From assembly GCA_003247575.1 (NCBI GenBank), contig QJZC01000009.1, positions 1 through 64,000 of the forward strand: a DNA stretch of 64,000 bases, in the 5' to 3' direction. How positions within the stretch are numbered: the stretch's first letter is position 1; each line of letters begins with the position of its first letter. Source of the stretch: Pseudomonadota bacterium (GTDB lineage: Bacteria; Myxococcota_A; UBA9160; SZUA-336). Made by a program: the position numbers and the translations under genes. Shown here in pieces: positions 54,040 through 62,381 of the stretch. The notes beneath the pieces were generated by a model. The model saw only the letters and a program-made list of their open reading frames with translations. It ran no database searches and was not told the DNA's origin.

Positions 54040-54465
54040 TCAGCTGGAGCAACCCGTGGGCGCAGGGACGAAGTAGTTTCGGTCCGCTGGAGCCTCTCGA
54101 CGCGTGAAGCTCTCTTGATACTCGGGATCGTACAGGTCCGAGATGCGGTACGTTCCACTCGTGATCCAGCTCTTTCCGTCCCAGCTCCCGCTGGCATCGA
54201 GCTGCTTCTCGATCGTGAGAGTTTGGATCATCGCGTGTCCCCAGAAGAGCCACTTTCCCTCGATGTTGTGCACGTAGTACACGCGCACCGGATCGAGCTG
54301 AAAGATCCTCGCGCTCGGTTTGTTCCGAAACTCGAAGATGCGATCGGCCAGATCCTCGAGCCGGATCGGCGCCTCCCGATGTTTCTTCAGGTCGAGCAGA
54401 TCGGCAGGGAACCCCTGATCCGTGGTGAGTTGGAGAGTATCATTGATCTCGACGTAGCTTCCCAT
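54040..54465 (-). CDS. Unrecognised 141-residue protein in oxidoreductase cassette
   Basis: I recognise no family. The 141-residue product has no signal peptide and no membrane helix. The sequence is beta-rich with aromatic clusters (VRVYYVHNIEGKWLFWGHAMIQ). WISGTYRISDLYDPE-like elements and DRNYFVP near the C-terminus suggest a small lipocalin- or beta-barrel-like binder. It is the last gene of the minus-strand cassette containing SRPBCC, ferritin-like and GMC proteins, 58 bases after the SRPBCC stop. A substrate-binding or protecting role is inference. Confidence 0.65.
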   Translation of the reverse strand: MGSYVEINDTLQLTTDQGFPADLLDLKKHREAPIRLEDLADRIFEFRNKPSARIFQLDPVRVYYVHNIEGKWLFWGHAMIQTLTIEKQLDASGSWDGKSWITSGTYRISDLYDPEYQESFTRREAPADRNYFVPAPTGCSS

Positions 54466-54523
54466 GGTGCCTCCCTACAAGCAGATCTCGAACGGATGCT
54501 TCCGTAGCAGCCTTCATCCCCGA

Positions 54524-54967
54524 TCACGCGCAGGGAAAGCGCTCCTGCAGCGCCCGGAATCCATTCCAGTAGAACTCGCTGAGCGCGTCCTCAGTGTAGT
54601 AGAAGCGACCAGTCCACTGCATCACCGAGCGACCGCTGTTGTCCAGGTCGCAGACACGAATGCGTGCCCGATACTGCTGCACGCGCTCCCCCCAGTCGCC
54701 CGAGTGCCAACGATAGCGGTAGTCGAAGTCGTCCTCACACAGAGAGACGAGCTCCTCCGTGGTCGGCGCCTGTCCCGGGAACGTCAACACGCGACGCAGC
54801 TTCGGCTGATCGAGCTGATCCTTCGGAACATCGGTACGCTCGATGTCCGGGTGCCACAGATGGATCGTGTAAAAGCCACCGACGACCTCCCACACCGCGG
54901 CCGCCGAGGCGCCGAGCTCTACGCTCTGTGTGACCACCCAATCGCTGTATTGCTTGTCCGCACTCAT
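54524..54967 (-). CDS. SRPBCC (START-like) small-molecule-binding protein
   Basis: The 147-residue product from ATG 54967 has the SRPBCC pattern: an initial strand VTQSVELGASAAAVWEVVGGFYTIHLWHPDI, here given in pieces. A central hairpin (TFPGQAPTTEELVSLCEDDFDYRYRW in pieces) and a long C-terminal helix (ALSEFYWNGFRALQERF) complete it. Such proteins bind hydrophobic ligands in a deep pocket, and some act as cyclases or dehydratases. Its start overlaps the stop of the ferritin-like gene by four bases, so it is co-translated with that protein. Confidence 0.83.
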   Translation of the reverse strand: MSADKQYSDWVVTQSVELGASAAAVWEVVGGFYTIHLWHPDIERTDVPKDQLDQPKLRRVLTFPGQAPTTEELVSLCEDDFDYRYRWHSGDWGERVQQYRARIRVCDLDNSGRSVMQWTGRFYYTEDALSEFYWNGFRALQERFPCA

Positions 54968-56058
54968 GCCGTGACCTCCACACGCCTGAAGCAAGGCCCA
55001 TAGTGTTCGCCCGCTCGGCCGGGGATCTCGATGCGCATGAGCGCTTTTGCCACCGGCTCGAGCTCGAACATCTTGTCGATCGCACGCACCAAATTGGCCT
55101 GCCCTCCCCGGCCCCACATCCCCTGGAGAAAGCCAAGCAGTTGCGTATAGAGCACGTCGAAGCGTTCGAGTAAGTTCCAAACCTCGGGCGAAACGTCGGA
55201 CTGCAGGTAGCCACCCTTCGGGATGGGTGCGACGGGATGCACCTCGGGCCACGGGATCGGGGCACCGTGCACGAATTTGTGCCGCTTCTCATCCCACTCG
55301 AGCTTGCGGCCCTCGAGTATCTCCTCGAAGCGATAGTAGTGCGCCAGGTCGCCGACCCCGCGATCCTCGGGGCTGGCTTCCGAGCCTTCCCCCTGGCGCT
55401 TGATCAGGTCGATTGCCGCGTCGACGTCCCTCAGGTTGCGAATCACCGACCAGGCGAGTGGCCCCGCAATCTGGTGATCAGTGGACAGATCGGGTGCCAG
55501 CTCATGAAACGCCACACCGATGCAGTCATAGAACTCGCCAATGGTCCGATCGGGGGCCGCATCGGCCTCACTCTCGTGCCCCTCGTGCTCGAGAGGCCTT
55601 TCCGGGCGCTCGATCCGCATGAAGGTAGACAACGCATCACGCGTGAGCCCGGACAGCTGCACCACCAGCCCAGGGTGAACTCCCATCGGCAACGCTCCCG
55701 GGTAGCTGGGCACCGCGTCCAGGACCTGCGGCTGACCGCCAATCGCACTCAGCATGTTCGCGGCGAGAGCCATGTGAAGCATCTCTTCCTGAACGATCTC
55801 ACGAATCGACTTGGCGACCGGATGCAGCTCGTCGCGCACCGACCAGAGCGCGCACAGATACGGAGGAATCGTCGCGAACTCCAGGGTCACCGCCGACTGG
55901 AGGGCCTTGTGCAGCCACACCTCGTGGCAGCTGCTGCGTTCCTTTGCCTCCACTCCCGCAAGGTCTCCCTGGATTTCCCGGAGCGTGCGCGCCAGGTGTG
56001 CGAGGGTGGGCTCGGAGCCAGTCAGCCGGTCCGCCAAGGCTTTCGCGCGCTCAAGCAT
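54964..56058 (-). CDS. Ferritin-like protein related to VioB/RebD (iminophenyl-pyruvate dimer synthase type)
   Basis: This 364-residue protein matches the ferritin-like domain of VioB, RebD and StaD. The first metal helix carries E60 (TLEFATIPPYLCALW) and the second carries E91-E92 and H95 (EEMLHMALAANMLSAIGG). Later GEFYDCIGVAFHELA and LAHYYRFEEILEG supply further Glu/His ligands. The domain in VioB couples indole-pyruvate imines. Here the protein is about one third the length of VioB and lacks the N-terminal part. It overlaps GMC by 8 bases upstream and SRPBCC by 4 bases downstream. Confidence 0.82.
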   Translation of the reverse strand: MLERAKALADRLTGSEPTLAHLARTLREIQGDLAGVEAKERSSCHEVWLHKALQSAVTLEFATIPPYLCALWSVRDELHPVAKSIREIVQEEMLHMALAANMLSAIGGQPQVLDAVPSYPGALPMGVHPGLVVQLSGLTRDALSTFMRIERPERPLEHEGHESEADAAPDRTIGEFYDCIGVAFHELAPDLSTDHQIAGPLAWSVIRNLRDVDAAIDLIKRQGEGSEASPEDRGVGDLAHYYRFEEILEGRKLEWDEKRHKFVHGAPIPWPEVHPVAPIPKGGYLQSDVSPEVWNLLERFDVLYTQLLGFLQGMWGRGGQANLVRAIDKMFELEPVAKALMRIEIPGRAGEHYGPCFRRVEVTA

Positions 56059-57637
56059 CGGAACCTCCTTGCGTGAAGGTCGCGCCGCCGCTCCGCGACG
56101 CGAGGTGATTCCCGAGACGCAGCGCCATCGCCGCCAACGTCAACGTTGGATTCACCGCGGAGCCCGTTGGAAACGCAGCGTTCGAGCATACGTATAGGTT
56201 GTCCGTGCCGTGCACCTTCATGTCGCCGTCGGTGACCCCAATCTCAGGGCTCACACCCATGCGACACGTTCCCGTCGTGTGATGCCCCCCCGGATCCTCG
56301 AGCGCCTTGTACACGACCTTGTAGCCCATGCACTCGATCACCTTCTCCAAGAGGTTCAAGCGATCTTGACCCGCCGCCCGGCCGGCAGGGGTGCGATTGA
56401 AGTCGATCTTCATACGCGGGAGGCCAAAGCGGTTGCGGCCGGGAGCCAGAGTCAGCCGGTTCTCGTAGCGACCCTTCTCCTCGAGGAACGCTTGCACCTC
56501 TTGAAGCCGCGGCCCACCGACCGCTGCCTCGATCTCGGAGCGCGAAAGGCCCTGGATCATCAGCCCCGCAATGTCGATATTCGGCAATGCCCGGTTCTTG
56601 AAGATGAAGATCTTCCCGTCTTTCTGCATTTCTGGCGTGTCGTAGCTGCGCGACATCAAGGTGGGAAAGTCGTACTCCTGGAACCAGTGCTCGTCGTTCC
56701 GAACAGACTCTCCTCGGACCTTGAGCATCGAATGTGATACGACGTAGCGGCCGACCAGATCGAGATCGTTGCCAATTCCATTCGGCCATTCTGCGGGGGT
56801 GGAGACCAGGAGCAGCTTCGGAACCTCATAGGCGCCCGACGCCAGAACGACGGTCTGCGCGAATACCTCGTGCTCGTCCCCGGTCTTCGCATCGACGTAG
56901 CGTACGCCCGAGATGCTCTGCTTGGAGCGCGTCAGGATCTGGGAAGCTGCCGAGTTGCAACGGATCTCGAAGCCCGAGTGGCGCGAATCTGCTCGCAGCT
57001 CGTCATTGATATACTGAGCATTGAAGCGCGCTCCAATCGGACAGTATTTGCAGGTCCCGGTCGTCATGCACTTTCGATAACGAGCGATCGGCATCTTGCC
57101 GGGTTTGATGCCGAGCTCCTCGAAGGCATCGATCATCTCCTGGTCCGCCGCGGTCCAGTAAAAGGGCGGTCGCGGGTACGGCTTGCTGCGAGGCATCCAA
57201 TCCTCACTGGCGTCCCCGCATACGGACAAGTACTCCTCGGCGAGACAGTAGTAGGGCTCTAGATGATCGTAGGAAAACGGCCAGTCACCGCCCTCCCCAG
57301 TGCGGGAATAGAGTTCGAAATCCTCGGGCTTGTAGCGCAAGCACCAGCCACCCCAGTGCATCGTCGAGCCACCGTACGCGTTCACCCGCGTGCCCTCGAT
57401 CAGGTAATTCGTGTTCCCAATCGAGCGGTTCTCGCCTGGCTGATCGTACGTGAAGGCATAGGGCTTGCGGTCGTTCACGACGTAGTCCCACCAGTAGCGA
57501 CGATTCTTTGCCTCTACCTCGGGCCCTGCTTCGAGCATCAGGATGGACGCCGACCGATTCCGCTCCAAGAGCTGCTTGGCCACGGTGATCCCCGCAACTC
57601 CGGACCCAACGATCACCGTATCGAACTCACTTCGCAT
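56051..57637 (-). CDS. GMC-family FAD oxidoreductase with Fe-S-type cysteine triad
   Basis: From ATG 57637 the product is 528 residues without a signal peptide. The Rossmann motif VIVGSGVAGITVA is at 8-20. C-terminal GMC motifs include HHTTGTCRMG and NPTLTLAAMALRL. Cysteines C190, C196 and C199 (C-x5-C-x2-C, followed by P) resemble the cluster of bacterial FAD-glucose dehydrogenases, where the spacing is C-x5-C-x3-C and the ligands hold an Fe-S cluster. The likely reaction is dehydrogenation of an alcohol or sugar. It is coupled to the ferritin-like gene and follows the 166-aa gene. Confidence 0.88.
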   Translation of the reverse strand: MRSEFDTVIVGSGVAGITVAKQLLERNRSASILMLEAGPEVEAKNRRYWWDYVVNDRKPYAFTYDQPGENRSIGNTNYLIEGTRVNAYGGSTMHWGGWCLRYKPEDFELYSRTGEGGDWPFSYDHLEPYYCLAEEYLSVCGDASEDWMPRSKPYPRPPFYWTAADQEMIDAFEELGIKPGKMPIARYRKCMTTGTCKYCPIGARFNAQYINDELRADSRHSGFEIRCNSAASQILTRSKQSISGVRYVDAKTGDEHEVFAQTVVLASGAYEVPKLLLVSTPAEWPNGIGNDLDLVGRYVVSHSMLKVRGESVRNDEHWFQEYDFPTLMSRSYDTPEMQKDGKIFIFKNRALPNIDIAGLMIQGLSRSEIEAAVGGPRLQEVQAFLEEKGRYENRLTLAPGRNRFGLPRMKIDFNRTPAGRAAGQDRLNLLEKVIECMGYKVVYKALEDPGGHHTTGTCRMGVSPEIGVTDGDMKVHGTDNLYVCSNAAFPTGSAVNPTLTLAAMALRLGNHLASRSGGATFTQGGSDA

Positions 57638-57744
57638 CTCGCTCACCCCCCCTCGCTCGAAGCCGCGTTCGCGGCCCTTCGAATCGCCCATCGGTCGCCG
57701 TCGCCCCAGTCGCCGTCTCCCATTCCCAGGCGAACGTTCAGCGA

Positions 57745-58245
57745 TCAGGTCCGCACGGTCGGCCGCGTGCGATAGCGCGAACCTGCGATGTATCCCTTGT
57801 AGTTGACGCCCCCGTACGACTTGAATCCGCTCGCGAGCACGTGAACTCGAATGAACTCGTCGACCACGTACCTCTTTGCATGAGCCAGACGCGTCAACGG
57901 CGGGCCATCTGGAATTCCGTTGCGCAAGAACAACAACGAGAAGGCGTTCTGTTTCCCGTAGATCGCGATCAGCTCCTCTACACAAGAGACCGCGTTCGAG
58001 TATTCGGCAACATAGGTAGGCTCGTGCTCCGTCTTGGCCTGCACGAACTCGAGCCAGCTGCTCCTGAGATTCGCGGAATCGTGCACCACGTCTTCCCAGC
58101 AGCGTCCAATCTCGACAAAGAGCTCCCAGAGCACGTTCATCTCGTGCGCGGACAGGATCTGCCCCTCGCGAGGCAACAGAGTCGCAGCCAGAGAGTCCTT
58201 GCAGAAATCGCCACCGATCAATTCCAGATGCTCCGTCACAGACAT
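57745..58245 (-). CDS. Unrecognised 166-residue protein, possible small subunit of the GMC enzyme
   Basis: No family is recognised with confidence. The protein is mainly helical (residues 30-140) and ends in the aromatic-glycine run SYGGVNYKGYIAG, followed by RYRTRPTV. Small partner subunits of GMC dehydrogenases (gluconate 2-dehydrogenase subunit 3 and FAD-GDH gamma) have comparable length and a similar GGxxYxGY-like end, but the match is remote and no Tat signal is present. It lies 107 bases upstream of the GMC gene and 13 bases from the PLD gene stop on the same strand. Confidence 0.6.
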   Translation of the reverse strand: MSVTEHLELIGGDFCKDSLAATLLPREGQILSAHEMNVLWELFVEIGRCWEDVVHDSANLRSSWLEFVQAKTEHEPTYVAEYSNAVSCVEELIAIYGKQNAFSLLFLRNGIPDGPPLTRLAHAKRYVVDEFIRVHVLASGFKSYGGVNYKGYIAGSRYRTRPTVRT

Positions 58246-58258
58246 GCAGACCTCCTAA

Positions 58259-59992
58259 CTAGGCCGCGCTTCTGCCGCGGCGCTTCGGGGCTCGCTTGGA
58301 CTTCGGGGCCGGCGCGCCCTTTCCACGCCCACGACGTGCAGGCTCTGACCCCGAGAAGAATTCGCGCTCTTGCGCGTCGGCAGACCCCTCGACGAAGAAG
58401 CGATTGGTCCACGACTGATCGGGCACCAGATACTTCGCAAAACGGCTCTTCTTCTTGTCGTAGCTTGCGTTCAGCTTGTTGCGGAACTCGAAGTGCGAGA
58501 AAAGCCGCATGAATTCGGTCAGATAGACATCGACCACACCTGGACAGGATCGAACGATGACCATGTTCTCGTCGTTCTTCGTCGTCGATGCCTCGCTGAA
58601 GTTCGCAGAGCCTGTGATCAGCGTTTCGTCCGGCCCAAAAGGATCGATCAGCATGTACTTCGTATGCACGTACTTCACATGATCGTTGAGCCCCGTCAGG
58701 CGCTCCTGGTGCCAGTTGTCGAGCTCTCCATCCGCACGGACGACATCGCCCAGCGCGATACGATTATTCTTGACCTTTCGTGCATCGCGATAATTCTGGC
58801 GGTTCCCCTTCTGACCTGTATTGTCCATGAGAACGTAGCGCAGGTACGTCTTCTGCTTGACGAGCACATCGCGCAACTCGTCACTGATCCCGAATGCCGC
58901 GGTCAGGAAGACGGGCCCAGCGGACCGATCCATCATCTCCGCGTAGGTGTCGAGAGCATCGAGTGAGCTACGCGGGCTGAAGATCGGCTGGTGATGGAGC
59001 GAGTCCGCGTCGAGGGGAGAGATCTTCTCGTTCGTTTGCCGTAGATCCTTGCCAGACGGGTCGCCTTCGAGAGCCTCCCAGTAGGCCATGTACGTAGCCG
59101 CCAGCTGGGGATCGCGAATCAGATGACCTACGTTCGAGTGCCCGAAGATCGCGCCCTCGGTCACGTTGGTAGACCCGGTCCAGACAGCGACAGGTCGGTC
59201 CCTCTCGAGCAACACGATAAACTTGTTGTGCGAGATGGCGCTCTTGAAGTTGGTACGTGGGATGGTCAGACGTCGAATACCCGCCTGCTTGATCGCCTTC
59301 ATGTTTTCTTTGCCAGGCTCACCATCCGGGTGCTTGTAGTCGAAGATCACTTTGACATCGGCACCGCGCTTGGCTGCCGACTTGAAGGCGCGAAGCACAG
59401 GCATGTAGCTGAATTCATAGAGAGACGCGCGCAGCTTGAAGCGCTCGTCGGCGGCCTCTCCAATGAAGGCCAGCAGACCCTCCTCGAGGCCTCGAGACAA
59501 CCAGCGAAGTGCTTCCCCGTCAGCGACGTCGTCGGGACGCTGGTCGCCAAAGCGACGCAGATACCCCTGCGAGCCTGCGACTCCCCGATTGAAGAACACG
59601 CTGTCTCCGCGCTGATGGACGGGCTCGGTCGTGACCTCTACGGTCACGGGCTCGGCCAGCTTAGTCTTCCCTGGAGAGCCATAGACCGCGTGGATCTCAT
59701 ACGTATAACGGTGACCAGGCTCTGCCTGGAAGTCACTCCAGCGGAAGTCTTGAATTGGGTGGTCGCGCGGGTCCGCGATGTCTTCGCCAGCTCGATGCGT
59801 GTGAGCCAGCGCTTCGAACGTAAGACTACCGCTCAGCCATCCGTCCACTCCCGAGGTGTGGTCGTTTCGATAGATCGCAAATCCGAGCAGTCCACTGCGC
59901 GCGCGCGCTGTCGCATCCATCCCAAGCATGACAACATGATTTCCAGCAATCGCTCGAACCGAGATTCCGTTGCGCTTCGCGCTTGCCCGCAT
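58259..59992 (-). CDS. Phospholipase D-like protein with one canonical HKD motif
   Basis: This 577-residue protein has two PLD half-sites. The C-terminal one is canonical (HTKYMLID, followed by GSANF). The N-terminal one is HNKFIVLL followed by GSTN, where the motif's Asp is replaced by Leu. The N-terminal 150 residues are a beta-rich, FnIII-like domain (HRYTYEIHAVYGSPGKTKLAEPVTVEVTTEP in pieces). The last 40 residues are a basic, proline-rich tail. No signal peptide is seen. It is the first gene of the cassette that includes the GMC and ferritin-like proteins. Substrate (lipid or nucleic acid) is unknown. Confidence 0.85.
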   Translation of the reverse strand: MRASAKRNGISVRAIAGNHVVMLGMDATARARSGLLGFAIYRNDHTSGVDGWLSGSLTFEALAHTHRAGEDIADPRDHPIQDFRWSDFQAEPGHRYTYEIHAVYGSPGKTKLAEPVTVEVTTEPVHQRGDSVFFNRGVAGSQGYLRRFGDQRPDDVADGEALRWLSRGLEEGLLAFIGEAADERFKLRASLYEFSYMPVLRAFKSAAKRGADVKVIFDYKHPDGEPGKENMKAIKQAGIRRLTIPRTNFKSAISHNKFIVLLERDRPVAVWTGSTNVTEGAIFGHSNVGHLIRDPQLAATYMAYWEALEGDPSGKDLRQTNEKISPLDADSLHHQPIFSPRSSLDALDTYAEMMDRSAGPVFLTAAFGISDELRDVLVKQKTYLRYVLMDNTGQKGNRQNYRDARKVKNNRIALGDVVRADGELDNWHQERLTGLNDHVKYVHTKYMLIDPFGPDETLITGSANFSEASTTKNDENMVIVRSCPGVVDVYLTEFMRLFSHFEFRNKLNASYDKKKSRFAKYLVPDQSWTNRFFVEGSADAQEREFFSGSEPARRGRGKGAPAPKSKRAPKRRGRSAA

Positions 59993-60334
59993 CTACGCCT
60001 CCATTTGTACTGTCTACCCAAACACTTCCTACCCGAAACGGGGAGACGAACATATCCAACCCCTCAGCACAGGGACAGTGGAGCGCCCGCAGGCAGAACT
60101 TGTCGCGACGCCAATGAGTTCGTTGCACTTCCAAATGCACCGGATGGCGTCGTTTCCTCCCAGGGAAGCTGGGCGATCACACTGGTGCGCGGCCGAACTC
60201 CGCCGCGACTGGCGGGACCAGGACCGGCGCACCCAGAGGCGCGCGCGGAAGCTCCATTCCCCGTCTTGCAATTTGCTTCTCGATGCGATCCTCTCCGGGA
60301 TACAATGGATCTCAGGCAGCGCGAGGGAGGATGC
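59993..60334. other. Divergent intergenic region, promoter of both flanking genes
   Basis: This 342-base gap is less GC-rich than the surrounding coding DNA at 59995-60070, consistent with promoters for the PLD operon and the LLM gene. I see no tandem repeat, riboswitch or RNA gene here. Confidence 0.5.
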
Positions 60335-61333
60335 ATGCGACAAATATCCATCGGGATCAACTGGCAGGGAAGCTTCGACCTCGACAATGTGATCGAGCAA
60401 GCCAAGGTCGCAGACGACGGCGGCGTTCATTCACTGTTCGTTGCCGAAGCCTGGGGACGGGACGCGTTCACCATTCTTACCGTATTGGCGCGCGAGACCT
60501 GACGCATCAAGCTCGGAACGTCGATCGTCAACATCTTCTCACGCAGCCCGGCTGCTCTCGCACAACACTTCGCGACACTCGACGAGCTCTCCGAGGGTCG
60601 CATGATCATAGGGCTGGGAACTTCAGGGCACCGAGTGATCGAGCACTTCCATGGTGTCTCCTTCCGACTACCCTTGCGGCGTACACGCGAGTACGTCGAG
60701 ATCATTCGCTGCCTGCTGCGCGGCGAGCCGCTTCACCACCACGGCCGAATCTTCGAGCTCGAGCGCGGTTTCACCCTTCGATTCGAACCCGTCCGCAAGG
60801 AGATCCCGATCTGGCTTGCCTCGGTGACACCGAAGTCCGTCAAGCAAACCGCAGAAATCGCAGATGGCTGGTTTCCGATCTTCATTCCACGCCCTCATTG
60901 GAAGGAGCAGCTCGACGCCTTTCACAGTGCGGTTCGCACAGCTGGGAGGGCACCAGAAGACGTAACCGTGCGCAATCCGAGCCCCGTGGTGCTCACCGAT
61001 CACCCTGAACGCGCACGCGCCGCCACGGCAGCCAATACGGCGTTCTATATCGCCCGCATGGGCGACTTCTACTACGATCACTTCGTACGACTCGGATACC
61101 GAGAGGTCGCCGATGCCGTGCGCGAGGCATGGGCATCGGGAGGCGCAGCGGCTGGGGCGTCAGCGATTCCAGCCGAGCTGTTGACAGAGCTCGGTACAGC
61201 GGGCGATCTCACCACCTGCCTGGAGGGTCTCGAGGCGGCGGAGGAAGCGGGCTTCCGAGTTCATTCGGTGTCCGTCTCCGAGTCGGACCCTCACAAGCGA
61301 CGCGCAGCCTTCGAGAGGCTCGCAGCCAGCTGA
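60335..61333 (+). pseudogene. LLM-class flavin-dependent oxidoreductase interrupted by in-frame TGA
   Basis: The reading frame from ATG 60335 (GGGAGG upstream) to 61333 is one continuous luciferase-like monooxygenase of about 332 residues, apart from TGA at 60500-60502 at codon 56. Similarity runs on both sides of the stop: LTVLARET-stop-RIKLGTSIVNIFSRSPAALAQ, then GRMIIGLGTSG. In relatives that position is a variable polar residue, so a CGA-to-TGA change is the simplest explanation. Possible outcomes are a recent pseudogene, a re-initiated C-terminal protein from ATG 60602, stop readthrough, or an assembly error. Selenocysteine is unlikely. Confidence 0.85.
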
Positions 61334-61479
61334 CAGCCAACCAGCGACTCCAGTTGCCACCCGCGCCGGTCCTGGATAGGATTCGGAGTCGAGTAGCTGA
61401 GCCTACTCACAAAGGACGCCCCGCCCTATGACACCCGCGCAGTAGCCAGATCTCGCCTCCAATCGTTCGGCTACTTCAC

Positions 61480-61494
61480 TGACGTTCAACGTCA
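61480..61494. promoter_or_regulatory. Perfect 15-base palindrome, possible operator
   Basis: TGACGTTCAACGTCA is symmetrical about its central base (7-bp half-sites TGACGTT/AACGTCA). It sits in a non-coding gap, about 200 bases before the DUF1062 start, as a dimeric regulator site would. The regulator is unknown, and chance cannot be excluded. Confidence 0.4.
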
Positions 61495-61668
61495 TTGGCG
61501 GAGTGGTGTGGCGTGAGGCCGGGGTCTGGCTGCGCAGAATCCGCGGATGTCTCGCGCTCGCTGTGCCAGACCCGGCCCTACCCTGGCGACCACTTGAGCT
61601 CCACCCCGAGCTTCGACCGGGATCACCACGCACTCCGCGGAACCTTCGCACGAGGTCCAGCCCCAGCC

Positions 61669-61696
61669 CATGAGCTCCCTCCGCGCGGAGCTCATG
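61669..61696 (+). promoter_or_regulatory. RBS-sequestering hairpin upstream of the DUF1062 gene
   Basis: CATGAGCTCC (61669-61678) pairs perfectly with GGAGCTCATG (61687-61696) around an 8-base loop. The 3' arm contains the only plausible Shine-Dalgarno (GGAG, 61687-61690), seven bases before ATG 61698. In the mRNA the site would be buried, so translation should need unfolding, for example by temperature, a ligand, a protein or a coupled ribosome. Confidence 0.6.
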
Positions 61697-61697
61697 C

Positions 61698-62381
61698 ATG
61701 CATGGTCTCGTCTGGCGGATCCTACCCGCGGCGGCCCCGGAATTCCCCGCTCGCTGCTCGCACTGCACCCATCCTTCACTCGCCTGCACCGGTCGATTTC
61801 GTGTCAACTCGAGCGCGGCGCTCTACGACATATGGCTGATCTATCGCTGCGCAGCGTGCGGCAGGCGCTGGAAGCGATCGATCGAGCGGCGCGTCTCACG
61901 CGATCGGCTTGGCAGCCGTCTCGACGGCTACCGAGCCGATGACCCGCACTTGGTGCTTCGACACGCGTTCGCTGGCGTCACGCCGAAGAGCCCCCTTCCC
62001 TACCGAGTCCTTCACGTTCCTGGCAGCGCGAACCCGCGCCCGGAAGCAGAGAGAAAAGCCCCTGACACTCCGGGTCAGGCCGAGGCGGGGCCTTCGGCTA
62101 CGCTCGAACTCGCTGGACCCGACTGGGTCCAGGTCGAACAGCCTTTCCACTGTGGAGTTCGCTGGGATCGGCTCCTCGCGAGGGAGCTAGGCTGGTCGCG
62201 AGCCCGCATTGACGAGCTCTGGAGAAGTGGGAGGATCGAACTTGCTCCTGAGCGAAAGCTGCGCGCGCGTGTGCGCGACGGCGATCGAGCTCGCATCGCC
62301 GATCTCGCAGCCGTCGATCTCGCAGCCGTTGGGCCGTGGATGGGAGATGCAGGCCAGGTCGGCGAGACCCCGAAGGGCTAG
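61698..62381 (+). CDS. DUF1062-domain protein
   Basis: This 227-residue protein matches DUF1062 by its N-terminal cysteine pair (ARCSHC), the block GRFRVNSSAALYDIWLIYRCAACGRRW (in pieces) and a second CxxC. The first half probably binds zinc. The second half is a charged helical region with no clear match. Residues about 165-200 have a helix-turn-helix-like pattern (LGWSRARIDELWRSGRIEL). A regulatory function is possible. It converges with the Fpg-type gene with a 4-base overlap. Confidence 0.82.
   Translation: MHGLVWRILPAAAPEFPARCSHCTHPSLACTGRFRVNSSAALYDIWLIYRCAACGRRWKRSIERRVSRDRLGSRLDGYRADDPHLVLRHAFAGVTPKSPLPYRVLHVPGSANPRPEAERKAPDTPGQAEAGPSATLELAGPDWVQVEQPFHCGVRWDRLLARELGWSRARIDELWRSGRIELAPERKLRARVRDGDRARIADLAAVDLAAVGPWMGDAGQVGETPKG

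Larger units (their letters stand above)
61334..61697. other. 364-base region with palindrome and translation-blocking hairpin
   Basis: No protein gene is supported. It holds a perfect 15-base palindrome at 61480-61494 and, just before the next gene, the hairpin at 61669-61696. The rest is unremarkable GC-rich DNA. Confidence 0.5.

Noticed and set aside
60500..60502. Selenocysteine at the TGA of the LLM gene
   Set aside because: The position is a variable, non-catalytic residue in the family, and no hairpin directly downstream resembles a bacterial SECIS.
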